From Metridium senile (taxonomy: Eukaryota > Cnidaria > Anthozoa > Actiniaria > Metridiidae), in contig CATKSA010000121.1 in assembly GCA_949775045.1 (NCBI GenBank), forward strand, positions 124,001 through 188,000: DNA of 64,000 nt, given 5' to 3'. Shown piece after piece: positions 1-11,844 of this stretch; within the stretch, counting starts at the first letter, position 1; every line of letters starts with the position of its first letter. Under the pieces are notes generated by a model. That model was given only the letters and a program-made list of their open reading frames with translations, was not told the DNA's origin and did not search any database. A program made the position numbers and the translations under genes.

Positions 1-216
1 TTGTTCATAGGTAAACAGAGGTCCCTAATGTAACTTTGTGATCCCTTTTGTAACCTTACCATGTTTGAAAAGGGAAAAACGTTCCCTTATGTAACCTTTG
101 TTCATAGGTGAACAAAGGTCCCTAATGTAACTTTGTGATCCCTTTTGTAACCGTACCATGGGTGCAAAAGGGAAAAACGTTCCCTTATGTAACCTTTGTT
201 CATAGGTGAACAAAGG

Positions 217-232
217 TCCCTAATGTAACTTT
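217..232 (+). repeat. Internal subrepeat 1 of the monomer core motif
   Basis: TCCCTAATGTAACTTT at monomer positions 3-18 matches the shared core TCCCTWWTGTAACYTT. The same core recurs at 23-38 and 65-80 of each monomer, with start-to-start spacing of 20, 42 and 36 bp round the unit. The resemblance is seen directly. That the monomer arose by duplication of a shorter ancestral unit is inference. Confidence 0.8.
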
Positions 233-236
233 GTGA

Positions 237-252
237 TCCCTTTTGTAACCTT
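237..252 (+). repeat. Internal subrepeat 2 of the monomer core motif
   Basis: TCCCTTTTGTAACCTT at monomer positions 23-38 follows subrepeat 1 after only 20 bp. Its first nine bases also form the left arm of the inverted repeat with 49-57. In class D this copy reads TCCTTTTTG, and in one A/B subgroup TCTCTTTTG. Confidence 0.8.
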
Positions 253-271
253 ACCATGGGTGCAAAAGGGA
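237..271. repeat. Quasi-palindrome 1 within the monomer (arms 23-31 and 49-57)
   Basis: TCCCTTTTG (237-245) and CAAAAGGGA (263-271) are exact 9-bp reverse complements separated by 17 bases that contain CCATGG (254-259). Read from the other strand, the right half continues TCCCTTTTGCACCCATGG, which resembles the left half TCCCTTTTG...TTACCATGG. The right half therefore looks like a partial inverted copy of subrepeat 2. The array repeats this in nearly every S and B monomer. The right arm is altered in other classes: GAAAAGGGG in many A, CAAAAGAGA in E and D, CAAAATGGA in a few C. Confidence 0.85.
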
Positions 272-282
272 AAAACGTTCCC
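268..282. repeat. Short dyad 2, GGGAA-AAACG-TTCCC
   Basis: GGGAA (268-272) and TTCCC (278-282) are 5-bp reverse complements flanking the monomer's CpG. Classes C and G change the right arm to TAACC, and E/D change the left arm to GAGAA. The dyad is short and could be by-product of the A- and T-rich composition. Confidence 0.55.
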
Positions 283-294
283 TTATGTAACCTT
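279..294 (+). repeat. Internal subrepeat 3 of the monomer core motif
   Basis: TCCCTTATGTAACCTT at monomer positions 65-80 is the third direct copy. Beyond the core, copies 1 and 3 both continue into TTTGT when one gap is allowed, so they are the closest pair. Classes C and G replace CGTTCCC by CGTAACC here, removing the TCCC start of this copy and creating a second GTAACC. Confidence 0.8.
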
Positions 295-315
295 TGTTCA
301 TAGGTGAACAAAGGT
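290..315. repeat. Hairpin-capable dyad 3 across the monomer junction, 11-bp stem
   Basis: ACCTTTGTTCA (290-300) and TGAACAAAGGT (305-315) are perfect reverse complements with a four-base TAGG loop. The stem spans the end of one monomer and the first three bases of the next. It is perfect only where an S-type tail is followed by a GGTCCC start. A-to-B junctions (AACAAATGT) have one mismatch, and tails TAAACAAAGG and TAAACAGAGG have one and two. The potential is seen in the sequence; any cruciform formation or protein binding is inference. Confidence 0.8.
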
Positions 316-2154
316 CCCTAATGTAACTTTGTGATCCCTTTTGTAACCTTACCATGGGTGCAAAAGGGAAAAACGTTCCCTTGTGTAACCTTTGTTCATA
401 GGTAAACAAAGGTCCCTAATGTAACTTTGTGATCCCTTTTGTAACCTTACCATGGCTGCAAAATGGAAAAACGTAACCTTATGTAACCTTTGTTCATAGG
501 TAAACAGAGGTCCCTAATGTAACTTTGTGATCCCTTTTGTAACCTTACCATGTTTGAAAAGGGAAAAACGTTCCCTTATGTAACCTTTGTTCATAGGTGA
601 ACAAATGTCCCTAATGTAACTTTGTGATCCCTTTTGTAACCTTACCATGGGTGCAAAAGGGAAAAACGTTCCCTTATGTAACCTTTGTTCATAGGTGAAC
701 AAAGGTCCCTAATGTAACTTTGTGATCCCTTTTGTAACCTTACCATGTTTGAAAAGGGAAAACGTTCCCTTATGTAACCTTTGTTCATAGGTGAACAAAT
801 GTCCCTAATGTAACTTTGTGATCCCTTTTGTAACCTTACCATGGGTGCAAAAGGGAAAAACGTTCCCTTATGTAACCTTTGTTCATAGGTGAACAAAGGT
901 CCCTAATGTAACTTTGTGATCCCTTTTGTAACCGTACCATGGGTGCAAAAGGGAAAAACGTTCCCTTATGTAACCTTTGTTCATAGGTGAACAAAGGTCC
1001 CTAATGTAACTTTGTGATCCCTTTTGTAACCTTACCATGGGTGCAAAAGGGAAAAACGTAACCTTATGTAACCTTTGTTCATAGGTAAACAGAGGTCCCT
1101 AATGTAACTTTGTGATCCCTTTTGTAACCTTACCATGTTTGAAAAGGGAAAAACGTTCCCTTATGTAACCTTTGTTCATAGGTGAACAAATGTCCCTAAT
1201 GTAACTTGTTGATCGCTTTTGTAACCTTACCATGGGTGCAAAAGGGAAAAACGTTCCCTTATGTAACCTTTGTTCATAGGTAAACAAAGGTCCCTAATGT
1301 AACTTTGTGATCCCTTTTGTAACCTTACCATGGGTGCAAAAGAGAAAAACGTTCCCTTATATAACCTTTGTTGATATGTGAACAACGGTCCCTAATGTTA
1401 CTTTGTGATCCTTTTTGTAACCTTACAATGGGTGCAAAAGAGAAAAACGTTCCCTTATGTAACCTTTGTTCATAGGTAAACAAAGGTCCCTAATGTAACT
1501 TTGTGATTCCTTTTGTAACCTTACCATGGCTGCAAAAGGGGGAAACGTAACCTTATGTAACCTTTGTTCATAGGTAAACAGAGGTCCCTAATGTAACTTT
1601 GTGATCCCTTTTGTAACCTTAACCTGTTTGAAAAGGGAAAAACGTTCCCTTATGTAACCTTTGTTCATAGGTGAACAAATGTCCCTAATGTAACTTTGTG
1701 ATCCCTTTTGTAACCTTACCATGGGTGCAAAAGGGAAAAACGTTCCCTTATGTAACCTTTGTTCATAGGTGAACAAAGGTCCCTAATGTAACTTTGTGAT
1801 CCCTTTTGTAACCTTACCATGGGTGCAAAAGGGAAAAACGTTCCCTTATGTAAACTTTGTTCATAGGTGAACAAAGGTCCCTAATGTAACTTTGTGATCC
1901 CTTTTGTAACCTTACCATGGGTGCAAAAGGGAAAAACGTTCCCTTATGTAACCTTTGTTCATAGGTAAACAAAGGTCCCTAATGTAACTTTGTGATCCCT
2001 TTTGTAACCTTACCATGGGTGCAAAAGAGAAAAACGTTGCCTTATGTAACCTTTGTTGATATGTGGACAACGGTCCCTAATGTTACTTTGTGATCCTTTT
2101 TGACACCTTACAATGGGTGCAAAAGAGAAAAACGTTCCCTTATGTAACCTTTGT

Positions 2155-3380
2155 TCATAGGTGAACAAATGTCCCTAATGTAACTTTGTGATCCCTTTTG
2201 TAACCGTACCATGGGTGCAAAAGGGAAAAACGTTCCCTTATGTAACCTTTGTTCATAGGTGAACAAAGGTCCCTAATGTAACTTTGTGATCCCTTTTGTA
2301 ACCTTACCATGTTTGAAAAGGGAAAACGTTCCCTTATGTAACCTTTGTTCATAGGTAAACAGAGGTCCCTAATGTAACTTTGTGATCCCTTTTGTAACCT
2401 TACCATGGGTGCAAAAGGGAAAAACGTTCCCTTATGTAACCTTTGTTCATAGGTGAACAAAGGTCCCTAATGTAACTTTGTGATCCCTTTTGTAACCTTA
2501 CCATGGGTGCAAAAGAGAAAAACGTTGCCTTATGTAACCTTTGTTGATATGTGGACAACGGTCCCTAATGTTACTTTGTGATCCTTTTTGTAACCTTACA
2601 ATGGGTGCAAAAGAGAAAAACGTTCCCTTATGTAACCTTTGTTCATAGGTGAACAAATGTCCCTAATGTAACTTTGTGATCCCTTTTGTAACCGTACCAT
2701 GGGTGCAAAAGGGAAAAACGTTCCCTTATGTAACCTTTGTTCATAGGTGAACAAAGGTCCCTAATGTAACTTTGTGATCCCTTTTGTAACCTTACCATGT
2801 TTGAAAAGGGAAAACGTTCCCTTATGTAACCTTTGTTCATAGGTGAACAAATGTCCCTAATGTAACTTTGTGATCCCTTTTGTAACCTTACCATGGGTGC
2901 AAAAGGGAAAAACGTTCCCTTATGTAACCTTTGTTCATAGGTGAACAAAGGTCCCTAATGTAACTTTGTGATCCCTTTTGTAACCGTACCATGGGTGCAA
3001 AAGGGAAAAACGTTCCCTTATGTAACCTTTGTTCATAGGTGAACAAAGGTCCCTAATGTAACTTTGTGATCCCTTTTGTAACCTTACCATGGGTGCAAAA
3101 GGGAAAAACGTAACCTAATGTAACCTTTGTTCATAGGTAAACAGAGGTCCCTAATGTAACTTTGTGATCCCTTTTGTAACCTTACCATGTTTGAAAAGGG
3201 AAAAACGTTCCCTTATGTAACCTTTGTTCATAGGTGAACAAATGTCCCTAATGTAACTTTGTGATCCCTTTTGTAACCTTACCATGGGTGCAAAAGGGAA
3301 AAACGTTCCCTTATGTAACCTTTGTTCATAGGTAAACAAAGGTCCCTAATGTAACTTTGTGATCCCTTTTGTAACCTTAC
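2155..3380 (+). repeat. Segmental duplicate, first copy (offset +3516)
   Basis: The order of 96-, 97- and 98-bp monomers, including two consecutive runs containing the 96-bp A class, recurs at 5671-6897 with a constant shift of 3516 bp (36 monomers). Homology ends near 3380, where the first copy has an A monomer and the second has E. Boundaries are approximate because neighbouring monomers are so alike. Confidence 0.8.
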
Positions 3381-4189
3381 CATGTTTGAAAAGGGAAAAA
3401 CGTTCCCTTATGTAACCTTTGTTCATAGGTAAACAGAGGTCCCTAATGTAACTTTGTGATCCCTTTTGTAACCTTACCATGGGTGCAAAAGGGAAAAACG
3501 TTCCCTTATGTAACCTTTGTTCATAGGTGAACAAAGGTCCCTAATGTAACTTTGTGATCCCTTTTGTAACCTTACCATGGGTGCAAAAGAGAAAAACGTT
3601 GCCTTATGTAACCTTTGTTGATATGTGGACAACGGTCCCTAATGTTACTTTGTGATCCTTTTTGTAACCTTACAATGGGTGCAAAAGAGAAAAACGTTCC
3701 CTTATGTAACCTTTGTTCATAGGTGAACAAATGTCCCTAATGTAACTTTGTGATCCCTTTTGTAACCGTACCATGGGTGCAAAAGGGAAAAACGTTCCCT
3801 TATGTAACCTTTGTTCATAGGTGAACAAAGGTCCCTAATGTAACTTTGTGATCCCTTTTGTAACCTTACCATGGGTGCAAAAAGGAAAAACGTAACCTAA
3901 TGTAACCTTTGTTCATAGGTAAACAGAGGTCCCTAATGTAACTTTGTGATCCCTTTTGTAACCTTACCATGTTTGAAAAGGGAAAAACGTTCCCTTATGT
4001 AACCTTTGTTCATAGGTGAACAAATGTCCCTAATGTAACTTTGTGATCCCTTTTGTAACCTTACCATGGGTGCAAAAGGGAAAAACGTTCCCTTATGTAA
4101 CCTTTGTTCATAGGTAAACAAAGGTCCCTAATGTAACTTTGTGATCCCTTTTGTAACCTTACCATGTTTGAAAAGGGAAAAACGTTCCC

Positions 4190-5680
4190 TTATGTAACCT
4201 TTGTTCATAGGTAAACAGAGGTCCCTAATGTAACTTTGTGATCCCTTTTGTAACCTTACCATGGGTGCAAAAGGGAAAAACGTTCCCTTATGTAACCTTT
4301 GTTCATAGGTGAACAAAGGTCCCTAATGTAACTTTGTGATCCCTTTTGTAACCTTACCATGGGTGCAAAAGAGAAAAACGTTGCCTTATGTAACCTTTGT
4401 TGATATGTGGACAACGGTCCCTAATGTTACTTTGTGATCCTTTTTGTAACCTTACAATGGGTGCAAAAGAGAAAAACGTTCCCTTATGTAACCTTTGTTC
4501 ATAGGTGAACAAATGTCCCTAATGTAACTTTGTGATCCCTTTTGTAACCGTACCATGGGTGCAAAAGGGAAAAACGTTCCCTTATGTAACCTTTGTTCAT
4601 AGGTGAACAAAGGTCCCTAATGTAAGTTTGTGATCCCTTTTGTAACCTTACCATGTTTGAAAAGGGAAAACGTTCCCTTATGTAACCTTTGTTCATAGGT
4701 GAACAAATGTCCCTAATGTAACTTTGTGATCCCTTTTGTAACCTTACCATGGGTGCAAAAGGGAAAAACGTTCCCTTATGTAACCTTTGTTCATAGGTGA
4801 ACAAAGGTCCCTAATGTAACTTTGTGATCCCTTTTGTAACCGTACCATGGGTGCAAAAGGGAAAAACGTTCCCTTATGTAACCTTTGTTCATAGGTGAAC
4901 AAAGGTCCCTAATGTAACTTTGTGATCCCTTTTGTAACCTTACCATGGGTGCAAAAAGGAAAAACGTAACCTAATGTAACCTTTGTTCATAGGTAAACAG
5001 AGGTCCCTAATGTAACTTTGTGATCCCTTTTGTAACCTTACCATGTTTGAAAAGGGAAAAACGTTCCCTTATGTAACCTTTGTTCATAGGTGAACAAATG
5101 TCCCTAATGTAACTTTGTGATCCCTTTTGTAACCTTACCATGGGTGCAAAAGGGAAAAACGTTCCCTTATGTAACCTTTGTTCATAGGTAAACAAAGGTC
5201 CCTAATGTAACTTTGTGATCCCTTTTGTAACCTTACCATGGGTGCAAAAGAGAAAAACGTTCCCTTATATAACCTTTGTTGATATGTGAACAACGGTCCC
5301 TAATGTTACTTTGTGATCCTTTTTGTAACCTTACAATGGGTGCAAAAGAGAAAAACGTTCCCTTATGTAACCTTTGTTCATAGGTAAACAAAGGTCCCTA
5401 ATGTAACTTTGTGATCCCTTTTGTAACCTTACCATGGCTGCAAAAGGGGAAAACGTAACCTTATGTAACCTTTGTTCATAGGTAAACAGAGGTCCCTAAT
5501 GTAACTTTGTGATCCCTTTTGTAACCTTACCATGTTTGAAAAGGGAAAAACGTTCCCTTATGTAACCTTTGTTCATAGATGAACAAATGTCCCTAATGTA
5601 ACTTTGTGATCCCTTTTGTAACCTTACCATGGGTGCAAAAGGGAAAAACGTTCCCTTATGTAACCTTTGTTCATAGGTGA
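4190..5680 (+). repeat. Segmental duplicate, first copy (offset +1660)
   Basis: This block recurs at about 5850-7340 at a constant +1660 bp (17 monomers), with E tails 4400/6060 and 5279/6939 and A monomers 5007/6667 and 5496/7156 in register. I saw two differences: GTAAGTTT near 4625 against GTAACTTT, and CATAGATGAAC near 5577 against CATAGGTGAAC. It overlaps the +3516 duplicates, so the region has been copied more than once. Confidence 0.8.
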
Positions 5681-8420
5681 ACAAATGTCCCTAATGTAAC
5701 TTTGTGATCCCTTTTGTAACCGTACCATGGGTGCAAAAGGGAAAAACGTTCCCTTATGTAACCTTTGTTCATAGGTGAACAAAGGTCCCTAATGTAACTT
5801 TGTGATCCCTTTTGTAACCTTACCATGTTTGAAAAGGGAAAACGTTCCCTTATGTAACCTTTGTTCATAGGTAAACAGAGGTCCCTAATGTAACTTTGTG
5901 ATCCCTTTTGTAACCTTACCATGGGTGCAAAAGGGAAAAACGTTCCCTTATGTAACCTTTGTTCATAGGTGAACAAAGGTCCCTAATGTAACTTTGTGAT
6001 CCCTTTTGTAACCTTACCATGGGTGCAAAAGAGAAAAACGTTGCCTTATGTAACCTTTGTTGATATGTGGACAACGGTCCCTAATGTTACTTTGTGATCC
6101 TTTTTGTAACCTTACAATGGGTGCAAAAGAGAAAAACGTTCCCTTATGTAACCTTTGTTCATAGGTGAACAAATGTCCCTAATGTAACTTTGTGATCCCT
6201 TTTGTAACCGTACCATGGGTGCAAAAGGGAAAAACGTTCCCTTATGTAACCTTTGTTCATAGGTGAACAAAGGTCCCTAATGTAACTTTGTGATCCCTTT
6301 TGTAACCTTACCATGTTTGAAAAGGGAAAACGTTCCCTTATGTAACCTTTGTTCATAGGTGAACAAATGTCCCTAATGTAACTTTGTGATCCCTTTTGTA
6401 ACCTTACCATGGGTGCAAAAGGGAAAAACGTTCCCTTATGTAACCTTTGTTCATAGGTGAACAAAGGTCCCTAATGTAACTTTGTGATCCCTTTTGTAAC
6501 CGTACCATGGGTGCAAAAGGGAAAAACGTTCCCTTATGTAACCTTTGTTCATAGGTGAACAAAGGTCCCTAATGTAACTTTGTGATCCCTTTTGTAACCT
6601 TACCATGGGTGCAAAAGGGAAAAACGTAACCTAATGTAACCTTTGTTCATAGGTAAACAGAGGTCCCTAATGTAACTTTGTGATCCCTTTTGTAACCTTA
6701 CCATGTTTGAAAAGGGAAAAACGTTCCCTTATGTAACCTTTGTTCATAGGTGAACAAATGTCCCTAATGTAACTTTGTGATCCCTTTTGTAACCTTACCA
6801 TGGGTGCAAAAGGGAAAAACGTTCCCTTATGTAACCTTTGTTCATAGGTAAACAAAGGTCCCTAATGTAACTTTGTGATCCCTTTTGTAACCTTACCATG
6901 GGTGCAAAAGAGAAAAACGTTCCCTTATATAACCTTTGTTGATATGTGAACAACGGTCCCTAATGTTACTTTGTGATCCTTTTTGTAACCTTACAATGGG
7001 TGCAAAAGAGAAAAACGTTCCCTTATGTAACCTTTGTTCATAGGTAAACAAAGGTCCCTAATGTAACTTTGTGATCCCTTTTGTAACCTTACCATGGCTG
7101 CAAAAGGGGAAAACGTAACCTTATGTAACCTTTGTTCATAGGTAAACAGAGGTCCCTAATGTAACTTTGTGATCCCTTTTGTAACCTTACCATGTTTGAA
7201 AAGGGAAAAACGTTCCCTTATGTAACCTTTGTTCATAGGTGAACAAATGTCCCTAATGTAACTTTGTGATCCCTTTTGTAACCTTACCATGGGTGCAAAA
7301 GGGAAAAACGTTCCCTTATGTAACCTTTGTTCATAGGTGAACAACGGTCCCTAATGTAACTTTGTGATCCCTTTTGTAACCTTACCATGGGTGCAAAAGG
7401 GGAAAACGTTCCCTTATGTAACCTTTGTTCATAGGTAAACAAAGGTCCCTAATGTAACTTTGTGATCCCTTTTGTAACCTTACCATGGCTGCAAAATGGA
7501 AAAACGTAACCTTATGTAACCTTTGTTCATAGGTAAACAGAGGTCCCTAATGTAACTTTGTGATCCCTTTTGTAACCTTACCATGGGTGCAAAAGGGAAA
7601 AACGTTCCCTTATGTAACCTTTGTTCATAGGTGAACAAAGGTCCCTAATGTAACTTTGTGATCCCTTTTGTAACCGTACCATGGGTGCAAAAGGGAAAAA
7701 CGTTCCCTTATGTAACCTTTGTTCATAGGTGAACAAAGGTCCCTAATGTAACTTTGTGATCCCTTTTGTAACCTTACCATGTTTGAAAAGGGAAAACGTT
7801 CCCTTATGTAACCTTTGTTCATAGGTGAACAAATGTCCCTAATGTAACTTTGTGATCCCTTTTGTAACCTTACCATGGGTGCAAAAGGGAAAAACGTTCC
7901 CTTATGTAACCTTTGTTCATAGGTGAACAAAGGTCCCTAATGTAACTTTGTGATCCCTTTTGTAACCGTACCATGGGTGCAAAAGGGAAAAACGTTCCCT
8001 TATGTAACCCTTGTTCATAGGTGAACAAAGGTCCCTAATGTAACTTTGTGATCCCTTTTGTAACCTTACCATGGGTGCAAAAGGGAAAAACGTAACCTTA
8101 TGTAACCTTTGTTCATAGGTAAACAAAGGTCCCTAATGTAACTTTGTGATCCCTTTTGTAACCTTACCATGTTTGAAAAGGGGAAAACGTTCCCTTATGT
8201 AACCTTTGTTCATAGGTGAACAAATGTCCCTAATGTAACTTTGTGATCCCTTTTGTAACCTTACCATGGGTGCAAAAGGGAAAAACGTTCCCTTATGTAA
8301 CCTTTGTTCATAGGTAAACAAAGGTCCCTAATGTAACTTTGTGATCCCTTTTGTAACCTTACCATGGCTGCAAAATGGAAAAACGTAACCTTATGTAACC
8401 TTTGTTCATAGGTAAACAGA

Positions 8421-8909
8421 GGTCCCTAATGTAACTTTGTGATCCCTTTTGTAACCTTACCATGTTTGAAAAGGGAAAAACGTTCCCTTATGTAACCTTT
8501 GTTCATAGGTGAACAAATGTCCCTAATGTAACTTTGTGATCCCTTTTGTAACCTTACCATGGGTGCAAAAGGGAAAAACGTTCCCTTATGTAACCTTTGT
8601 TCATAGGTAAACAAAGCTCCCTAATGTAACTTTGTGATCCCTTTTGTAACCTTACCATGGGTGCAAAAGAGAAAAACGTTCCCTTATGTAACCTTTGTTG
8701 ATATGTGAACAACGGTCCCTAATGTTACTTTGTGATCCTTTTTGTAACCTTACAATGGGTGCAAAAGAGAAAAACGTTCCCTTATGTAACCTTTGTTCAT
8801 AGGTAAACAAAGGTCCCTAATGTAACTTTGTGATCCCTTTTGTAACCTTACCATGGCTGCAAAAGGGGAAAACGTAACCTTATGTAACCTTTGTTCATAG
8901 GTAAACAGA
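8421..8909 (+). repeat. Representative 489-bp pentamer higher-order repeat A-B-E-D-C
   Basis: A (8421-8517), B (8518-8615), E (8616-8713), D (8714-8811) and C (8812-8909) sum to 489 bp, and the next A starts at 8910. The unit equals the A-B-C trimer with an E-D pair inserted between B and C. Matching A-to-A spacings of 488-489 bp occur from 1099 to 1588, 5007 to 5496, 6667 to 7156, 13218 to 13707, 59114 to 59602, 60775 to 61264 and 61557 to 62046, that is, in the two flanks of the window. Confidence 0.9.
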
Positions 8910-11742
8910 GGTCCCTAATGTAACTTTGTGATCCCTTTTGTAACCTTACCATGTTTGAAAAGGGAAAAACGTTCCCTTATGTAACCTTTGTTCATAGGTG
9001 AACAAATGTCCCTAATGTAACTTTGTGATCCCTTTTGTAACCTTACCATGGGTGCAAAAGGGAAAAACGTTCCCTTATGTAACCTTTGTTCATAGGTGAA
9101 CAAAGGTCCCTAATGTAACTTTGTGATCCCTTTTGTAACCTTACCATGGGTGCAAAAGGGAAAAACGTTCCCTTATGTAAACTTTGTTCATAGGTGAACA
9201 AAGGTCCCTAATGTAACTTTGTGATCCCTTTTGTAACCTTACCATGGGTGCAAAAGGGAAAAACGTTCCCTTATGTAACCTTTGTTCATAGGTAAACAAA
9301 GGTCCCTAATGTAACTTTGTGATCCCTTTTGTAACCTTACCATGGGTGCAAAAGAGAAAAACGTTGCCTTATGTAACCTTTGTTGATATGTGGACAACGG
9401 TCCCTAATGTTACTTTGTGATCCTTTTTGTAACCTTACAATGGGTGCAAAAGAGAAAAACGTTCCCTTATGTAACCTTTGTTCATAGGTGAACAAATGTC
9501 CCTAATGTAACTTTGTGATCCCTTTTGTAACCTTACCATGGGTGCAAAAGGGAAAAACGTTCCCTTATGTAACCTTTGTTCATAGGTGAACAAATGTCCC
9601 TAATGTAACTTTGTGATCCCTTTTGTAACCGTACCATGGGTGCAAAAGGGAAAAACGTTCCCTTATGTAACCTTTGTTCATAGGTGAACAAAGGTCCCTA
9701 ATGTAACTTTGTGATCCCTTTTGTAACCTTACCATGTTTGAAAAGGGAAAACGTTCCCTTATGTAACCTTTGTTCATAGGTAAACAGAGGTCCCTAATGT
9801 AACTTTGTGATCCCTTTTGTAACCTTACCATGGGTGCAAAAGGGAAAAACGTTCCCTTATGTAACCTTTGTTCATAGGTGAACAAAGGTCCCTAATGTAA
9901 CTTTGTGATCCCTTTTGTAACCTTACCATGGGTGCAAAAGAGAAAAACGTTGCCTTATGTAACCTTTGTTGATATGTGGACAACGGTCCCTAATGTTACT
10001 TTGTGATCCTTTTTGTAACCTTACAATGGGTGCAAAAGAGAAAAACGTTCCCTTATGTAACCTTTGTTCATAGGTGAACAAATGTCCCTAATGTAACTTT
10101 GTGATCCCTTTTGTAACCGTACCATGGGTGCAAAAGGGAAAAACGTTCCCTTATGTAACCTTTGTTCATAGGTGAACAAAGGTCCCTAATGTAACTTTGT
10201 GATCCCTTTTGTAACCTTACCATGTTTGAAAAGGGAAAACGTTCCCTTATGTAACCTTTGTTCATAGGTGAACAAATGTCCCTAATGTAACTTTGTGATC
10301 CCTTTTGTAACCTTACCATGGGTGCAAAAGGGAAAAACGTTCCCTTATGTAACCTTTGTTGATATGTGAACAACGGTCCCTAATGTTACTTTGTGATCCT
10401 TTTTGTAACCTTACAATGGGTGCAAAAGAGAAAAACGTTCCCTTATGTAACCTTTGTTCATAGGTAAACAAAGGTCCCTAATGTAACTTTGTGATCCCTT
10501 TTGTAACCTTACCATGGCTGCAAAAGGGGAAAACGTAACCTTATGTAACCTTTGTTCATAGGTAAACAGAGGTCCCTAATGTAACTTTGTGATCCCTTTT
10601 GTAACCTTACCATGTTTGAAAAGGGAAAAACGTTCCCTTATTTAACCTTTGTTCATAGGTGAACAAATGTCCCTAATGTAACTTTGTGATCCCTTTTGTA
10701 ACCTTACCATGGGTGCAAAAGGGGAAAACGTTCCCTTATGTAACCTTTGTTCATAGGTAAACAAAGGTCCCTAATGTAACTTTGTGATCCCTTTTGCAAC
10801 CTTACCATGGCTGCAAAAGGGGAAAACGTAACCTTATGTAACCTTTGTTCATAGGTAAACAGAGGTCCCTAATGTAACTTTGTGATCCCTTTTGTAACCT
10901 TACCATGTTTGAAAAGGGAAAAACGTTCCCTTATGTAACCTTTGTTCATAGGTGAACAAATGTCCCTAATGTAACTTTGTGATCTCTTTTGTAACCTTAC
11001 CATCGGTGCAAAAGGGAAAAACGTTCCCTTATGTAACCTTTGTTCATAGGTGAACAAAGGTCCCTAATGTAACTTTGTGATCCCTTTTGTAACCGTACCA
11101 TGGGTGCAAAAGGGAAAAACGTTCCCTTATGTAACCTTTGTTCATAGGTGAACAAAGGTCCCTAATGTAACTTTGTGATCCCTTTTGTATCCTTACCATG
11201 GGTGCAAAAGGGAAAAACGAAACCTTATGTAACCTTTGTTCATAGGTAAACAAAGGTCCCTAATGTAACTTTGTGATCCCTTTTGTAACCTTACCATGTT
11301 TGAAAAGGGGAAAACGTTCCCTTATGTAACCTTTGTTCATAGGTGAACAAATGTCCCTAATGTAACTTTGTGATCCCTTTTGTAACCTTACCATGGGTGC
11401 AAAAGGGAAAAACGTTCCCTTATTTAACCTTTGTTCATAGGTAAACAAAGGTCCCTAATGTAACTTTGTGATCCCTTTTGTAACCTTACCATGGCTGCAA
11501 AAGGGAAAAACGTAACCTTATGTAACCTTTGTTCATAGGTAAACAGAGGTCCCTAATGTAACTTTGTGATCCCTTTTGTAACCTTACCATGTTTGAAAAG
11601 GGAAAAACGTTCCCTTATGTAACCTTTGTTCATAGGTGAACAAATGTCCCTAATGTAACTTTGTGATCCCTTTTGTAACCTTACCATGGGTGCAAAAGGG
11701 AAAAACGTTCCCTTATGTAACCTTTGTTCATAGGTGAACAAA

Positions 11743-11844
11743 GGTCCCTAATGTAACTTTGTGATCCCTTTTATTTGTAACCTTACCATGGGTGCAAAAG
11801 GGAAAAACGTTCCCTTATGTAACCTTTGTTCATAGGTGAACAAA
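11743..11844 (+). repeat. 102-bp monomer with private ATTT insertion (copy 1)
   Basis: CCCTTTTATTTGTAACC replaces CCCTTTTGTAACC, an extra four bases at 11773-11776. It is the only insertion of this kind apart from its 4792-bp-shifted partner, which makes it a good marker of the duplication. Confidence 0.95.

Larger units (their letters stand above)
215..312 (+). repeat. Reference 98-bp monomer (class S)
   Basis: This copy serves as the numbering reference (215 = position 1). It has GTGATCCCTTTTG at 19-31, CCATGG at 40-45, GGGTGCAAAAGGG at 44-56, AACGTTCCC at 60-68 and the tail TTCATAGGTGAACAAA at 83-98. Across the array positions 3-43 are the most constant part. Class-defining changes sit at position 2 (G or T), 34-38, the 44-49 block, 54-58, 64-66, and the tail at 89, 92 and 97. 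Ninety-eight is not a multiple of three, so reading frames rotate from monomer to monomer, which fits a non-coding repeat. Confidence 0.97.
1..8063 (+). repeat. Domain I: E/D-rich mixed higher-order repeats
   Basis: E tails (TTGATATG) followed by D monomers occur at 1371, 2056, 2544, 3618, 4400, 5279, 6060 and 6939. At 2056, 2544, 3618, 4400 and 6060 the tail reads TGTGGACAAC with GTTGCC upstream; at 1371, 5279 and 6939 it reads TGTGAACAAC with TATATAACC upstream. Two E subtypes are therefore interleaved. F monomers (CCGTACC) and 96-bp A monomers (TTTGAAAAGGGAAAACG) are also concentrated here. Two copies at 3151-3534 and 3933-4316 lie 782 bp apart. The D at 2100-2110 has a local change, TTGACACC for TTGTAACC. 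Confidence 0.88.

Noticed and set aside
217..222. CCCTAA in each monomer as telomeric repeat
   Set aside because: The hexamer occurs once per 98 bp and is never tandem, so it is part of the core motif, not telomeric DNA. It neither proves nor excludes a subtelomeric location.
237..271. Rho-independent terminator (inverted repeat near T and A runs)
   Set aside because: The dyad has a 17-base spacer, low G+C, recurs in every monomer and has no gene upstream.
215..312. CENP-B box
   Set aside because: The only CpG of the monomer lies in AAACGTTCCC; the spaced TTCG...CGGG pattern of the CENP-B box is absent on both strands.
11773..11776. ATTT insertion as a transposon footprint
   Set aside because: ATTT next to TTTT is most simply a slippage or microduplication event; four bases give no evidence of a mobile element.
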